Positions 18,658 through 26,954 of a stretch of 64,000 nt of DNA are shown here, in pieces. The stretch's first letter is position 1; every line of letters starts with the position of its first letter. This DNA comes from Glaciecola sp. UBA2563 (lineage in GTDB: Bacteria > Pseudomonadota > Gammaproteobacteria > Enterobacterales > Alteromonadaceae): assembly GCA_002340325.1 (NCBI GenBank), contig DDLV01000108.1, forward strand, positions 21,630 through 85,629, written 5' to 3'. The notes below the pieces were generated by a model. The model saw nothing but the letters and a program-made list of their open reading frames with translations, searched no databases and had not been told where the DNA came from. Both the position numbers and the translations under genes were made by a program.

Positions 18658-19758
18658 ATGATCGTTGTATTGCTGATAGTGATTAATCTGTTGCTACTGT
18701 TAGTGATCGGAATAGGCGTTGCTATGATTTATGGAAAAGTAAAAACAACAACGACATTTTCCGACAATGAGGTGAAATCCCTCAAGCGTAAACATAGAAA
18801 TGAAACAAGCTATAAGAAGAATTCAGAAGACTTGCAACTTCGAATCAACAAACAAGCGGACGATGCGTTAAATGCAATGTCAATGCTGCAACGGTTTGTA
18901 CCCAAACAATTCATTGAACACTTCAGACATCATGGACTAGATTCAATTGAATTGGGACATGCTATTGATACTAATGTTTCCATAATGTTCTGCGATATCA
19001 GAGACTTTACTGGTCTGGCTGAAAATATGCAGCCAAAAGAGTTAATGAACTTTCTGAACTCTTATTTCTATCGCATGAACGCGCGCATACATGAAAACGC
19101 AGGATTCATCGATAAGTTTATTGGCGATGCGATTTTAGCCATCTTTGATCGACATACGTCTAACGAAAATAGCTCAGTTGACGCAATTAATGCATCAATC
19201 GAGATATACAAGGCGTTAGAGCTCTATAATTCACATCGACAAAAAAGCGGGTATCAACCTATTAAGATCGCAATAGGCCTGCACCATGGAAGTGCTGTGC
19301 TTGGAACTGTTGGTTCAGAAGATAGGATGGACACCACTGTTATTGGTGATACTGTAAATGTGGCAGAAAGAATCGAAAAACTCAGTACAGAGTATGATGT
19401 TGATATTTTAGTAAGCGGCAGTGTATTAAACAACGCTAAAAAACATAGCAACTTTGCATATAGATTCGTCGATAGACTTAGAGTTAAAGGAAGGCAAAAA
19501 ATCATTGATGTCTATGAAGTATTCGATCATTTGTCCGATCAACAAAGAAGCAATAAGATTTCTGTGGCCGATCTTATAGAACAAGGTGTGATGAATCGAA
19601 TGAAGTACGAATGGGATGATGCATTAGCGTGTTTTGAAGAAGCGATAAAACGCGAACCTCAAGATCGCCTTGCTTTTTACCACTTAAAAAAGTGTATTGA
19701 ATTAAGAAACGCCCATAGAGCTATGCTAAGTAATGATGAACTAGACATCCTAATCTAG
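18658..19758 (+). CDS. Membrane-anchored class III adenylate/guanylate cyclase
   Basis: The 366-residue protein should make cyclic AMP (or GMP) from the triphosphate. An N-terminal transmembrane helix (about 2-25) is followed by a basic linker, a short coiled region, the class III catalytic domain (about 103-288) and a helical TPR-like tail (about 300-350). The metal aspartates are D113 (FCDIRDF) and D157 (FIGDAI). K153 is in the substrate-base position, and N234 and R238 (TVNVAERIE) are the transition-state residues, so the site looks intact. There is no HAMP or CHASE domain, and the sensor part is only the membrane anchor. It lies between ubiG and a degenerate GGDEF gene. The K153/DTTVIGD pairing favours ATP over GTP, but this is inference. 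Confidence 0.85.
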   Translation: MIVVLLIVINLLLLLVIGIGVAMIYGKVKTTTTFSDNEVKSLKRKHRNETSYKKNSEDLQLRINKQADDALNAMSMLQRFVPKQFIEHFRHHGLDSIELGHAIDTNVSIMFCDIRDFTGLAENMQPKELMNFLNSYFYRMNARIHENAGFIDKFIGDAILAIFDRHTSNENSSVDAINASIEIYKALELYNSHRQKSGYQPIKIAIGLHHGSAVLGTVGSEDRMDTTVIGDTVNVAERIEKLSTEYDVDILVSGSVLNNAKKHSNFAYRFVDRLRVKGRQKIIDVYEVFDHLSDQQRSNKISVADLIEQGVMNRMKYEWDDALACFEEAIKREPQDRLAFYHLKKCIELRNAHRAMLSNDELDILI

Positions 19759-19999
19759 GCGACAATAAAAACTACATAGTATTTCTCACCATTGTAATTT
19801 CCACTCAATTTTTTGTTCTTATTGCAGATAATATAATTAATGAAGGGCCTAATGGACAGTTGTGTTTTTAGACGACTGTTAATTGGCCTGAAAATCTTGA
19901 ACATCCTATTTACGCAGCCATTGATAACGAAAAGGACAGGTATTGATAGTACATTTAAGCATTAGCCTCTTAAATTACTCATATACGTGAAATGAATAA
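19759..19999. other. Intergenic region with an imperfect hairpin
   Basis: A 241-bp gap between the cyclase gene and the GGDEF gene. It holds a two-part hairpin at 19846-19888: ACAGTTG pairs with CGACTGT (one G-T pair), and an outer GGCC/GGCC clamp lies beyond an internal loop. No T-run follows, so I do not call it a terminator. No ribosome-binding site is obvious before the ATG at 20000. Confidence 0.4.
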
Positions 20000-21193
20000 A
20001 TGAAACTCAGCCTTGAAGAAAAAGTATCACTGACAAAAATCTTGCATTTATATAAGCACGTGGGCGTGCTTGCCTTCGTGCACCCTATTATTGGGTTGAT
20101 GTTGTGCGCTATTTTTTGGAACACGGTCCCCGTTCAATATCTTGGTCAGTGGATGGCGGTACTAATGGTCGTTGTACTTGCCAGAAGTTTGAGTTTTCTC
20201 AAATTTAAACGGGTTGCCAGTAATCGCCAAGGCTTAAAAGGGTATGAAATTTATAGTTTGATTTTTTCCTTTCTAAGTGGCGCATGTTTCGGCGCTGCCT
20301 TTGTTTTTCTTGCGTACACGCAACCACCCGCAACTCACACCACGATTGCACTTATGTCGATTATGCTGATCGGTGTTTCTGCATTTGGCTTCGTCTCATC
20401 AATGAAAGACACGTTCGCATTCACACTCCCTGTTTTTGGTCCACTCATCGCTTACTTTGGATATTTAATGAGCTTTGACGGATACATGCTAGCGAGCATT
20501 CTATCGCTTTATGCTATTGTTTTATTTCGGTCAATGTCACCGATATCAAGCTCATTGGATGATTTATTTGAGCTTCGCATCGTGCACGAAGAAGCGGGAA
20601 GAACGATTGAAAGTCTAGAAGGTAAATTGCGCGAAATGACAGTGGAAGACGCAAAGACGCACATCTTCAACCGTAGATTCTTCGATTTATCGATTAACAA
20701 CGAACTTCGTCGAGCGATAAGAACCAACAGCAGTCTTGCACTCGTGCTCATCGATATCGATTGTTTTAAACACTACGTAAATAAATACGGAATGGAAATC
20801 GGCGACAAGTGTCTGGGTGCCGTAGCCGGTATCCTAAAATCTTCGGTACAGCGCGGGGGCGAGTATGTAACGCGATATGACGGTGACAAATTTGGCTTGA
20901 TACTGCCCAATACTACAGCTGAAGAAGCCGAGCGATTTGCGTTAAAGCTGCAAGATGTCATCCTGCGAGCAAATATTGAACACAAAGCCACAACGGTACA
21001 AGGGCTTAACAGAATTTCCGTTAGCGCTGGAATAAGTGAAATTGACCATGGTATGCCTATCGACAGAAAGGACCTTATAGCGAACGCAGAAGCTGCTTTG
21101 AACCATGCAAAACATCTTGGACGTTGTTCTATTGTTGTACACAGAGATAAGATGGAGTCTGCTGTCTCACGTCAAGCTCTGAGTCTGGAGTAA
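20000..21193 (+). CDS. Membrane protein with degenerate GGDEF domain
   Basis: The 397-residue protein has about six N-terminal transmembrane segments (roughly 25-180), a helical linker, and a GGDEF domain (about 212-385). The fold is recognisable: FNRRFFDL, IDIDCFKHYV and the C-terminal ISEIDHG...ANAEAALNHAKHLGR are all in place. However, the signature loop reads DGDKF at 294-298 instead of GGDEF, losing the first glycine and the catalytic glutamate. In the guanine-binding segment FKxxND...GH the N, D and H have become V260, N261 and M265. Diguanylate cyclase activity is therefore unlikely. The RxxD inhibitory site five residues before the motif is not obvious. It may be a sensor or binding protein rather than an enzyme. 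Confidence 0.8.
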   Translation: MKLSLEEKVSLTKILHLYKHVGVLAFVHPIIGLMLCAIFWNTVPVQYLGQWMAVLMVVVLARSLSFLKFKRVASNRQGLKGYEIYSLIFSFLSGACFGAAFVFLAYTQPPATHTTIALMSIMLIGVSAFGFVSSMKDTFAFTLPVFGPLIAYFGYLMSFDGYMLASILSLYAIVLFRSMSPISSSLDDLFELRIVHEEAGRTIESLEGKLREMTVEDAKTHIFNRRFFDLSINNELRRAIRTNSSLALVLIDIDCFKHYVNKYGMEIGDKCLGAVAGILKSSVQRGGEYVTRYDGDKFGLILPNTTAEEAERFALKLQDVILRANIEHKATTVQGLNRISVSAGISEIDHGMPIDRKDLIANAEAALNHAKHLGRCSIVVHRDKMESAVSRQALSLE

Positions 21194-21278
21194 ACATAGA
21201 CAACGCACGCATACAGAGTTGCTTTTTTGACGCCTTCTGTAACACTTGCTACAGGTTAAAAAAGCTTAGGCTCTACAA

Positions 21279-21887
21279 ATGCATATCTACGACACAAAGA
21301 CAGCGCCAACCCCACGTCGTGTGAGAATTTTCTTAGCCGAGAAAAACATTGATATCCAGTACATTCAAGTCGACATCGTCACTGGAGAAAACTTATCCAG
21401 CGAAATGAGGGTGAAAAATCCAATTGGCAAAGTTCCAATTTTGGAATTAGACGACGGAACTTGCATTGCTGAAAGTGATGCCATATGCACCTACTTTGAA
21501 GCAATCCAACCAAACCCTAGTTTGCTCGGTGAAAGTCCCCTAGAAAAAGGTCTTATTGCACAATGGGCACGACAGGTTGAATTTGGCTTGTTCATGCAGG
21601 TGGGCATGTGTTTTCAACATTCAACGGGTTATTTTAAAGATAGAATGACGCCGGTTCCTGAATTTGGTAAGCAAGCAGGAATTAATGCAAATAAGTTCTT
21701 ACATCTGCTAGATAAGCGACTAGCGGATAACGCCTTTATCACGGGAGATAAGTTTAGTATCGCCGACATTACCGCTTTTTGTGCCATTGATTTTGCACGC
21801 GTTGTCGATATCCGAATATCCGATACGCAGCAGAATTTACATCGATGGTATAGTGAAATAAAGGCTAGACCTTCTTCTAAGGCTTAA
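21279..21887 (+). CDS. Glutathione S-transferase family protein
   Basis: The 202-residue protein has a thioredoxin-like N-terminal domain (1-80). TPRRVRIFLAEK lies in the active-site helix region, and NPIGKVPILELDDGTCIAESDAI carries the cis-proline (KVPIL) and the ESDAI glutathione gamma-glutamyl-binding motif. The all-helical C-terminal domain (about 90-200) contains FSIADITAFCAIDFA, the N-capping box motif of GSTs. It resembles bacterial GSTs annotated as YfcF/Gst-like, and the substrate cannot be told. Its TAA stop shares the palindrome TTAA with the stop of the convergent ligase gene (overlap of four bases). Confidence 0.88.
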   Translation: MHIYDTKTAPTPRRVRIFLAEKNIDIQYIQVDIVTGENLSSEMRVKNPIGKVPILELDDGTCIAESDAICTYFEAIQPNPSLLGESPLEKGLIAQWARQVEFGLFMQVGMCFQHSTGYFKDRMTPVPEFGKQAGINANKFLHLLDKRLADNAFITGDKFSIADITAFCAIDFARVVDIRISDTQQNLHRWYSEIKARPSSKA

Positions 21888-23572
21888 CCAGAGACTAACT
21901 GTAACAACTGCGTTATTGTTTCTGCTTCTTCTGCAGGTTTATCCCAGCGGATCCTATGAACACGTGGAAAACGCATTGCAACGCCTGACTTGTGTCTATT
22001 AGATTTGTGGATTGAGTCAAAGGCGATTTCGCACACGAGTGTTTTGTTGACATCTTTAACGGGGCCAAATCGGCCTATCGTATTATTTCTCACCCACTTG
22101 TCCAATGCCTTTAATTCTTCATCAGTAAAGCCTGAATATGCTTTGCAAATAGGCAGCAGCTGTTGGCCGTGCCAACAGCCAAAGGTGAAGTCTGAGTAAA
22201 ATGATGAACGAATACCGTGGCCTCGCTGTGCGTACATGACAACGGCATCAATGAGCAAAGGATCTCTTTTCCATTTGTACCAATAACCCTTTGGACGCCC
22301 GGCTACATAAGTAGAAGAGCGCCGCTTTATCATGAGACCTTCTACGTAATGTGAATTTTCTCGTGTAACATTACTGCGAATTTCACTAAGTTCTTGAAGG
22401 TTCTCAAAAGCAATACCTCGCGATAAAAACAGGAACGAAAACGTTTGTTGGGTGTACCAAGATGAAAGCTGCTGCATTCTCTGGTCAAGCATCATGCCTC
22501 GCAAATCATTGCCATTCAAAAATAAGCAGTCATATAAAATTATTCCCACTGGATAGGCAGATATTAGCTTCTTAGATGGCTTTTTCTTATTCAAGCGTTG
22601 CTGTAAATTGTTAAAACTACCGATCGTGACACTCGTTGTATGATTTACCTTGCTAATCACAAAAATGTCGGCATTCTTTTCTATTTTGCTGTCCTTGCAA
22701 TCAAGGTGTTCTAATGCAACCAATTCACCATCAAAAACGCCGTTGATATCCTGGTAATTAAGGTTTTCAACAATATCAGGAAAAGAATAACTTATATCAT
22801 CACCTGTACGACTGTATAAGGCCCTGCCATTTTCGGACACTGATAACTGAACACGGATACCATCGAATTTCCATTCAGCTCTAAACTTATCCGGCAGTAT
22901 TGTGTTTAAAACGCCGTCATCCGCTGGATGAGCAAGCATTACTGGTTGAAAAACAACTCTATCACTTACGTCTGGTAGCTCTCCATTTCCATCTAACCAC
23001 GTCAATAACTCGATGTAGGGAGGTTTAATTGCATGCCAAACTCTCTCAATATCTTCTAAAGTAACGTCGGGGTTGTTTTCTTTGCCGTATTCGGCAAGCA
23101 CTTTCTTTAAAAACCTGGCGGATACACCGATACGAAGCCCTTTAGTGCCTAATTTTAATAGGGCCCAGCGCTGCGAGGCATTCAACTTATTCAGCAGCTG
23201 CGTTAGAAACTGCGCGTTTTGCACCTGATTACCTGATTTGAAGGTACCGATTATATTGCTCAATGTTGGAACTTGTTTTAATGGGGGAGGATCATTCTCT
23301 GCTTCTCGCCAAAGATGTGATACTGTTTCACTCATCTCACCTACGTAGTCATAACTCAAGTCAAATAACACAGGGTCAACGCGTCCAATGGTTAAATCCT
23401 TTATCATTTTTCGCTTGAAAAATTGAAAGTCTAATGTGCCGGCTATAGCAGAAACTGCCCAGCCACGCTCAGGATCAGGCGTTGTTCGCAAATACTCTTT
23501 AAGGAGTGTTGCCTTCACATTATTACTGTTGATGAAATACAACTTATCCACAAGATTGGCAAATGCTTGCAT
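21884..23572 (-). CDS. ATP-dependent DNA ligase (ligase-associated DNA damage response)
   Basis: This is a 562-residue ATP-dependent DNA ligase, distinct from the NAD-dependent housekeeping enzyme. It has an N-terminal helical DNA-binding domain (about 1-200), then motif I with the nucleotidylated lysine K235 in EWKFDGIR. Motif III lies in VFDGELVAL, motif IV in EGLMIKRR near 405, and motif V in GYWYKWKRDP. A C-terminal OB-fold domain ends in FPRVHRIRWDKPAEEAET. Its ATG overlaps the stop of the upstream exonuclease gene (TAATG on the minus strand), so the pair is translationally coupled. This ligase/exonuclease pair is half of the conserved ligase-exonuclease-Lhr helicase-PdeM repair set. The other two genes are divergent, beyond the chemoreceptor. 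Confidence 0.93.
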   Translation of the reverse strand: MQAFANLVDKLYFINSNNVKATLLKEYLRTTPDPERGWAVSAIAGTLDFQFFKRKMIKDLTIGRVDPVLFDLSYDYVGEMSETVSHLWREAENDPPPLKQVPTLSNIIGTFKSGNQVQNAQFLTQLLNKLNASQRWALLKLGTKGLRIGVSARFLKKVLAEYGKENNPDVTLEDIERVWHAIKPPYIELLTWLDGNGELPDVSDRVVFQPVMLAHPADDGVLNTILPDKFRAEWKFDGIRVQLSVSENGRALYSRTGDDISYSFPDIVENLNYQDINGVFDGELVALEHLDCKDSKIEKNADIFVISKVNHTTSVTIGSFNNLQQRLNKKKPSKKLISAYPVGIILYDCLFLNGNDLRGMMLDQRMQQLSSWYTQQTFSFLFLSRGIAFENLQELSEIRSNVTRENSHYVEGLMIKRRSSTYVAGRPKGYWYKWKRDPLLIDAVVMYAQRGHGIRSSFYSDFTFGCWHGQQLLPICKAYSGFTDEELKALDKWVRNNTIGRFGPVKDVNKTLVCEIAFDSIHKSNRHKSGVAMRFPRVHRIRWDKPAEEAETITQLLQLVSG

Positions 23573-24588
23573 TAAGAATTAGCATCCTCTTCATAACCCA
23601 CTAATGAAAGCGCCTTTGCTTTGAAGCCAAGTGTTTTGGCAAAATGTACTAGCGCTTCTTCACGGCCATGTGTGACCCAAAGCTCATCAGGATTGATATC
23701 TTGTAACGTCTGAATTAACTCATTCCAGTCCGCGTGGTCACTTATAATCAAAGGTAATTCTGCGCGTCTCTGCTTTGAACGCGCCCTAATTTGCATCCAG
23801 CCTGACGCCATGCAAGTCATCACATTAGGCAGTTTTCGAGACCATCTATCATTTAATGCCGAAGGTGGCGCAAGCACAATTTCTCCGGCCAGTGTTTTGG
23901 TATTTTCTACCGATGAGACAGGGATAAGTTCTCCTAATATCATTCCTTGTGTTTCGTAGTATTTACACAGATTGATCAAGGCACCATGAATATAAATTGG
24001 CTTGGTATAGTTTAACTCACGGAGTGCGATTATAACTCGCTGGCACTTCCCTAATGCATAGACGCCAACAAGGTGGCAGCGCTGTGGAAACAATGCAAGT
24101 GAATCAAGGAGCTTTTGCATTTCCCGTTCAATCGGTGGATGTGTAAAAACAGGTAGTCCAAATGTTGCTTCGCTAATAAATACATCACATTTGACAACGT
24201 CGAATGCGGTACAAGTCGGATCAAAATGTCGCTTGTAATCACCCGAAACGACAACTCTGTAATCGCATGCTTCAATTACCGCTTGTGCTGAACCTAGAAT
24301 GTGTCCTGCTGGCGCAAAACGAAGCGTTCCCTCACCCAAGACCTTTTCTTCAGAATATGCCATAGGCACACTTCGCTCACAAAAATCATCACCGTAACGA
24401 ATGCGCATAATGTCCAGTGTTTGTGGGGTTGCATAAACTTCCGAATGACCTGGTCGCGCATGGTCAGCATGTCCGTGGGTTATAATCGCTCTTTGAACAG
24501 GCGTTACAGGGTCGATGTAAGCGGCAAGTGGCTTGCAATAGAGTCCGTTTTTGTCAGACCTTAACCATGTTTGAGGGTGTGCTTTCAT
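23572..24588 (-). CDS. Ligase-associated MBL-fold DNA exonuclease
   Basis: The 338-residue protein is a metallo-beta-lactamase-fold nuclease of the beta-CASP (SNM1/Artemis-like) kind that travels with the ATP-dependent ligase. The metal site is HGHADH at 38-43, with further ligands in APAGHILGSA (about 93), VVSGDYKRH (about 113) and a terminal ISDHADWNEL near 280. The N-terminus MKAHPQTWLRSDKNGLY matches the expected family start. That start is odd in context: the ATG lies only a few bases past the 19-bp terminator hairpin of the chemoreceptor gene. There is no room for a separate ribosome-binding site outside the stem. Its stop overlaps the ligase start. Confidence 0.9.
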   Translation of the reverse strand: MKAHPQTWLRSDKNGLYCKPLAAYIDPVTPVQRAIITHGHADHARPGHSEVYATPQTLDIMRIRYGDDFCERSVPMAYSEEKVLGEGTLRFAPAGHILGSAQAVIEACDYRVVVSGDYKRHFDPTCTAFDVVKCDVFISEATFGLPVFTHPPIEREMQKLLDSLALFPQRCHLVGVYALGKCQRVIIALRELNYTKPIYIHGALINLCKYYETQGMILGELIPVSSVENTKTLAGEIVLAPPSALNDRWSRKLPNVMTCMASGWMQIRARSKQRRAELPLIISDHADWNELIQTLQDINPDELWVTHGREEALVHFAKTLGFKAKALSLVGYEEDANS

Positions 24589-24591
24589 TAA

Positions 24592-24636
24592 AAATGCGTG
24601 CGGCTTTTTGTTTTATACAAAAAGCCGCACGCATTT
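24592..24636 (-). terminator. Perfect 19-bp hairpin terminator of the chemoreceptor gene
   Basis: The 19 bases at 24592-24610 are perfectly complementary to 24618-24636 around a 7-base loop, and the stem core is GCGTGCGGC. Read on the minus strand, the hairpin is followed directly by a run of T (GCATTTTTAATG). The T-run leads straight into the ATG of the exonuclease gene. It lies 31 bases after the chemoreceptor stop, so it should end that transcript and isolate the exonuclease/ligase pair. Confidence 0.9.
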
Positions 24637-24667
24637 GGTTTATTTTTGGGTGTTTATATATGCGATA

Positions 24668-26713
24668 TCAGTGAAGTTTAAAACTTGATACCATGTCAGC
24701 AAGTTTACTCGCCTGATTTTGCATCTTTTCGGAAGAAGCTGCTGCCTCTTCAACCATTGATGCATTCTGCTGTGTCATTGTATCCATGCCTTTAACGGCT
24801 GCGCTGATTTCAGCAATGCTCGATGCTTGTTCTGCCGATGCGCTATCTATCTCAGACATGATGTCATGGACGTGCTTGATAGATGTAACAATTTGCTGCA
24901 TTGTGTCGCCGGAGCTGCCAACTAATTTGTTCCCATCTTCAATTCTCGATACTGAGTCTGATATTAGCGTTTTGATGTCTTTTGCGGCATTTGCTGAGCG
25001 TTGAGCAAGGGTTCTTACCTCGGCTGCCACGACGGCGAAACCGCGGCCTTGTTCACCTGCACGAGCCGCTTCTACAGCAGCGTTAAGCGCCAAAATATTT
25101 GTTTGGAAAGCGATCCCATCAATCACACCGATTATTTCAGAGATCTTTCCAGCTGATTCTGTAATTGAAGCCATTGTGCTCACCACTGACCTGTTCAATT
25201 CACCGCCACTTGTCGCTACATGCGACGCATCCACTGCAAGTCCATTTGCCTTGTTTGCGTTTTGTGAATTAAGACTGATGGTTTGCGCAAGTTGTTCCAT
25301 GGTTGCTGCCGTTTCTTGCAAGCTGTTTGCTTGTTGTTCGGTCCTTGATGACAATTCCATGTTGCCCTTTGCAATTTCAGCGGCAACATTACTTGTTGTC
25401 TTAGCTGCATCGCTAATCCGCTTGATAATGTCGTTCAAATGAGAAACAAAGTGATTCATCTCCAGCGCAAGCCCGTAAAATTCATTCGTCTTATCAACGT
25501 CTATAGTGGCGCGGAGATCGCCTTTTGAGAGCTTCATCAGGGTGTTTTTAATATCGGTTATGATGTTTTTTCTTTCGGTGATATTACTCGCGTACTTAAC
25601 AACCTTATATGGATTACCATTGCTGTTGAAGATTGGGTTGTATGACGCTTGCAGCCAGAGCGTTTCGCCATTTTTAGCCACTCGCTCTATTTCATCAGCC
25701 ATGAATATTCCTTTACCAAGGTCAGTCCACAGTTTTCTGTATTCGTCAGTATTCGCCTGTTCTGGTTTCATGAAGATGCGGTGATGTTGACCCTTGATTT
25801 CTTCTAGTGAGTAACCAGTTGTTGCCAAAAACGCGTCATTTGCAGCAATGATAGTTCCATCGAGATTGAATTCGATAACAGCTTGTGACCTTTTAATCGC
25901 TTCTATTTGACCAGCATGGTCGTTGTAAATACGTTTTTGTTCGGTTATATCCGTTGCGAATTTTATGACTTTAACGACAACACCTTTTTCGTTAAATACA
26001 GGGTTATAAGACGCAGACAACCAAATTTCGTGTCCACCTTTCCTAACGCGTTTCGCTTCGGAGCTAAAGAATTCACCAGACTTTAGGCGTTGCCAAAAGG
26101 TGCTGTAATCTGCTGAGTTTTTGATTTCTTCCGGTGCAAACATACTGTGGTGTTTACCCACAATTTCGTTTAGTTCATAACCCATTGCAGCTTGAAAGTT
26201 ACTGTTGGCGGTGAGAATTGTGCCATCTGGTGTAAATTCAATGACTGCCTGCGAACGGTCCATTGCGTCTAAGATCGCAGACTTATTTACGTAGTCTGAC
26301 ACGTCTTGCCATTGCACCAAAATGCCTAGTTTAGAACCGCCACTAGTGGTTAGCTGCGATAACGTGAAACGACCGTGTGCGTGCTCGTTTTCAACGTCGA
26401 TTTGTTTGTCAAAAGGGAGTTTCTTGTAGTTGGGTAAAATAGTCGAGACGAGACTACCCACTATATTTGAAGATTTGGATTTCGGTGCTATTTTCGTGAA
26501 TGCCGAACTACTGTCTTTAACATACGTATCCATTGCGTCATTAGTAGCTACAATCTTTCCTTCATTGGATACTAAAAAAGAGGCAACGCAACAAGCGTTA
26601 AAAGTTTGATTCGCTAAGGCCAATAGTTGTTCAGCTTCGCTAACTTGTTGTTTTTTTTCTTGCTGATCAATGTCGTCGAGAATGCCACTTTTGAATTTGC
26701 TAAAAATTGTCAT
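24668..26713 (-). CDS. Soluble methyl-accepting chemotaxis protein with three PAS domains
   Basis: The 681-residue cytoplasmic chemoreceptor has no transmembrane segment. Its N-terminal coiled start leads into a divergent PAS domain (about 30-145) and two closely similar PAS domains with PAC motifs (about 150-268 and 272-390). A HAMP-like linker follows (about 393-445), then the signalling domain. The highly conserved tip reads EAARAGEQGRGFAVVAAEVR, and Q/E-rich methylation-type stretches flank it. The two similar PAS copies both contain SQAVIEF near the start and SYNP(V/I)FN near the PAC, so they look like a duplication. The layout resembles BdlA/Aer2-type soluble receptors sensing redox or oxygen through bound cofactor. 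The ligand is not known. It separates the two halves of the DNA repair set. Confidence 0.92.
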   Translation of the reverse strand: MTIFSKFKSGILDDIDQQEKKQQVSEAEQLLALANQTFNACCVASFLVSNEGKIVATNDAMDTYVKDSSSAFTKIAPKSKSSNIVGSLVSTILPNYKKLPFDKQIDVENEHAHGRFTLSQLTTSGGSKLGILVQWQDVSDYVNKSAILDAMDRSQAVIEFTPDGTILTANSNFQAAMGYELNEIVGKHHSMFAPEEIKNSADYSTFWQRLKSGEFFSSEAKRVRKGGHEIWLSASYNPVFNEKGVVVKVIKFATDITEQKRIYNDHAGQIEAIKRSQAVIEFNLDGTIIAANDAFLATTGYSLEEIKGQHHRIFMKPEQANTDEYRKLWTDLGKGIFMADEIERVAKNGETLWLQASYNPIFNSNGNPYKVVKYASNITERKNIITDIKNTLMKLSKGDLRATIDVDKTNEFYGLALEMNHFVSHLNDIIKRISDAAKTTSNVAAEIAKGNMELSSRTEQQANSLQETAATMEQLAQTISLNSQNANKANGLAVDASHVATSGGELNRSVVSTMASITESAGKISEIIGVIDGIAFQTNILALNAAVEAARAGEQGRGFAVVAAEVRTLAQRSANAAKDIKTLISDSVSRIEDGNKLVGSSGDTMQQIVTSIKHVHDIMSEIDSASAEQASSIAEISAAVKGMDTMTQQNASMVEEAAASSEKMQNQASKLADMVSSFKLH

Positions 26714-26903
26714 ATATAAATACCGAAAAATTTATCAGAGATAACGTTGCGGTTAGGTGCTCGATTTTATATCCGAAACTCCTCAACCATCTAATGGTAT
26801 ACATCGACCAAAAAATAAAATATTTGAATGAAAAATCATCAGTTTTAGTAAAAACAATTGTGTAAAGTGGACAAAATTAAACTATCCGATACGCTCGGTT
26901 TTA

Positions 26904-26932
26904 TTGACTGTTTTTATACGCCTATGTTTAAC
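26904..26932 (+). promoter_or_regulatory. Candidate promoter of the Lhr-like helicase gene
   Basis: TTGACT at 26904-26909, a 17-bp spacer, then TTTAAC at 26927-26932. It lies in the 241-bp gap between the divergent chemoreceptor and helicase genes and about 22 bases before the helicase start. The -35 box is good and the -10 box is weak. The nearby CTGTTTTTATACGCC has only one half of a LexA site, so SOS control is not supported. Confidence 0.4.
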
Positions 26933-26954
26933 CTGAAAGTGGAGACACAAACGA

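Noticed and set aside
26908..26926. LexA (SOS) box upstream of the Lhr-like helicase gene
   Set aside because: Only the CTGT half is present; the matching right half is absent, so SOS control is not supported by sequence.
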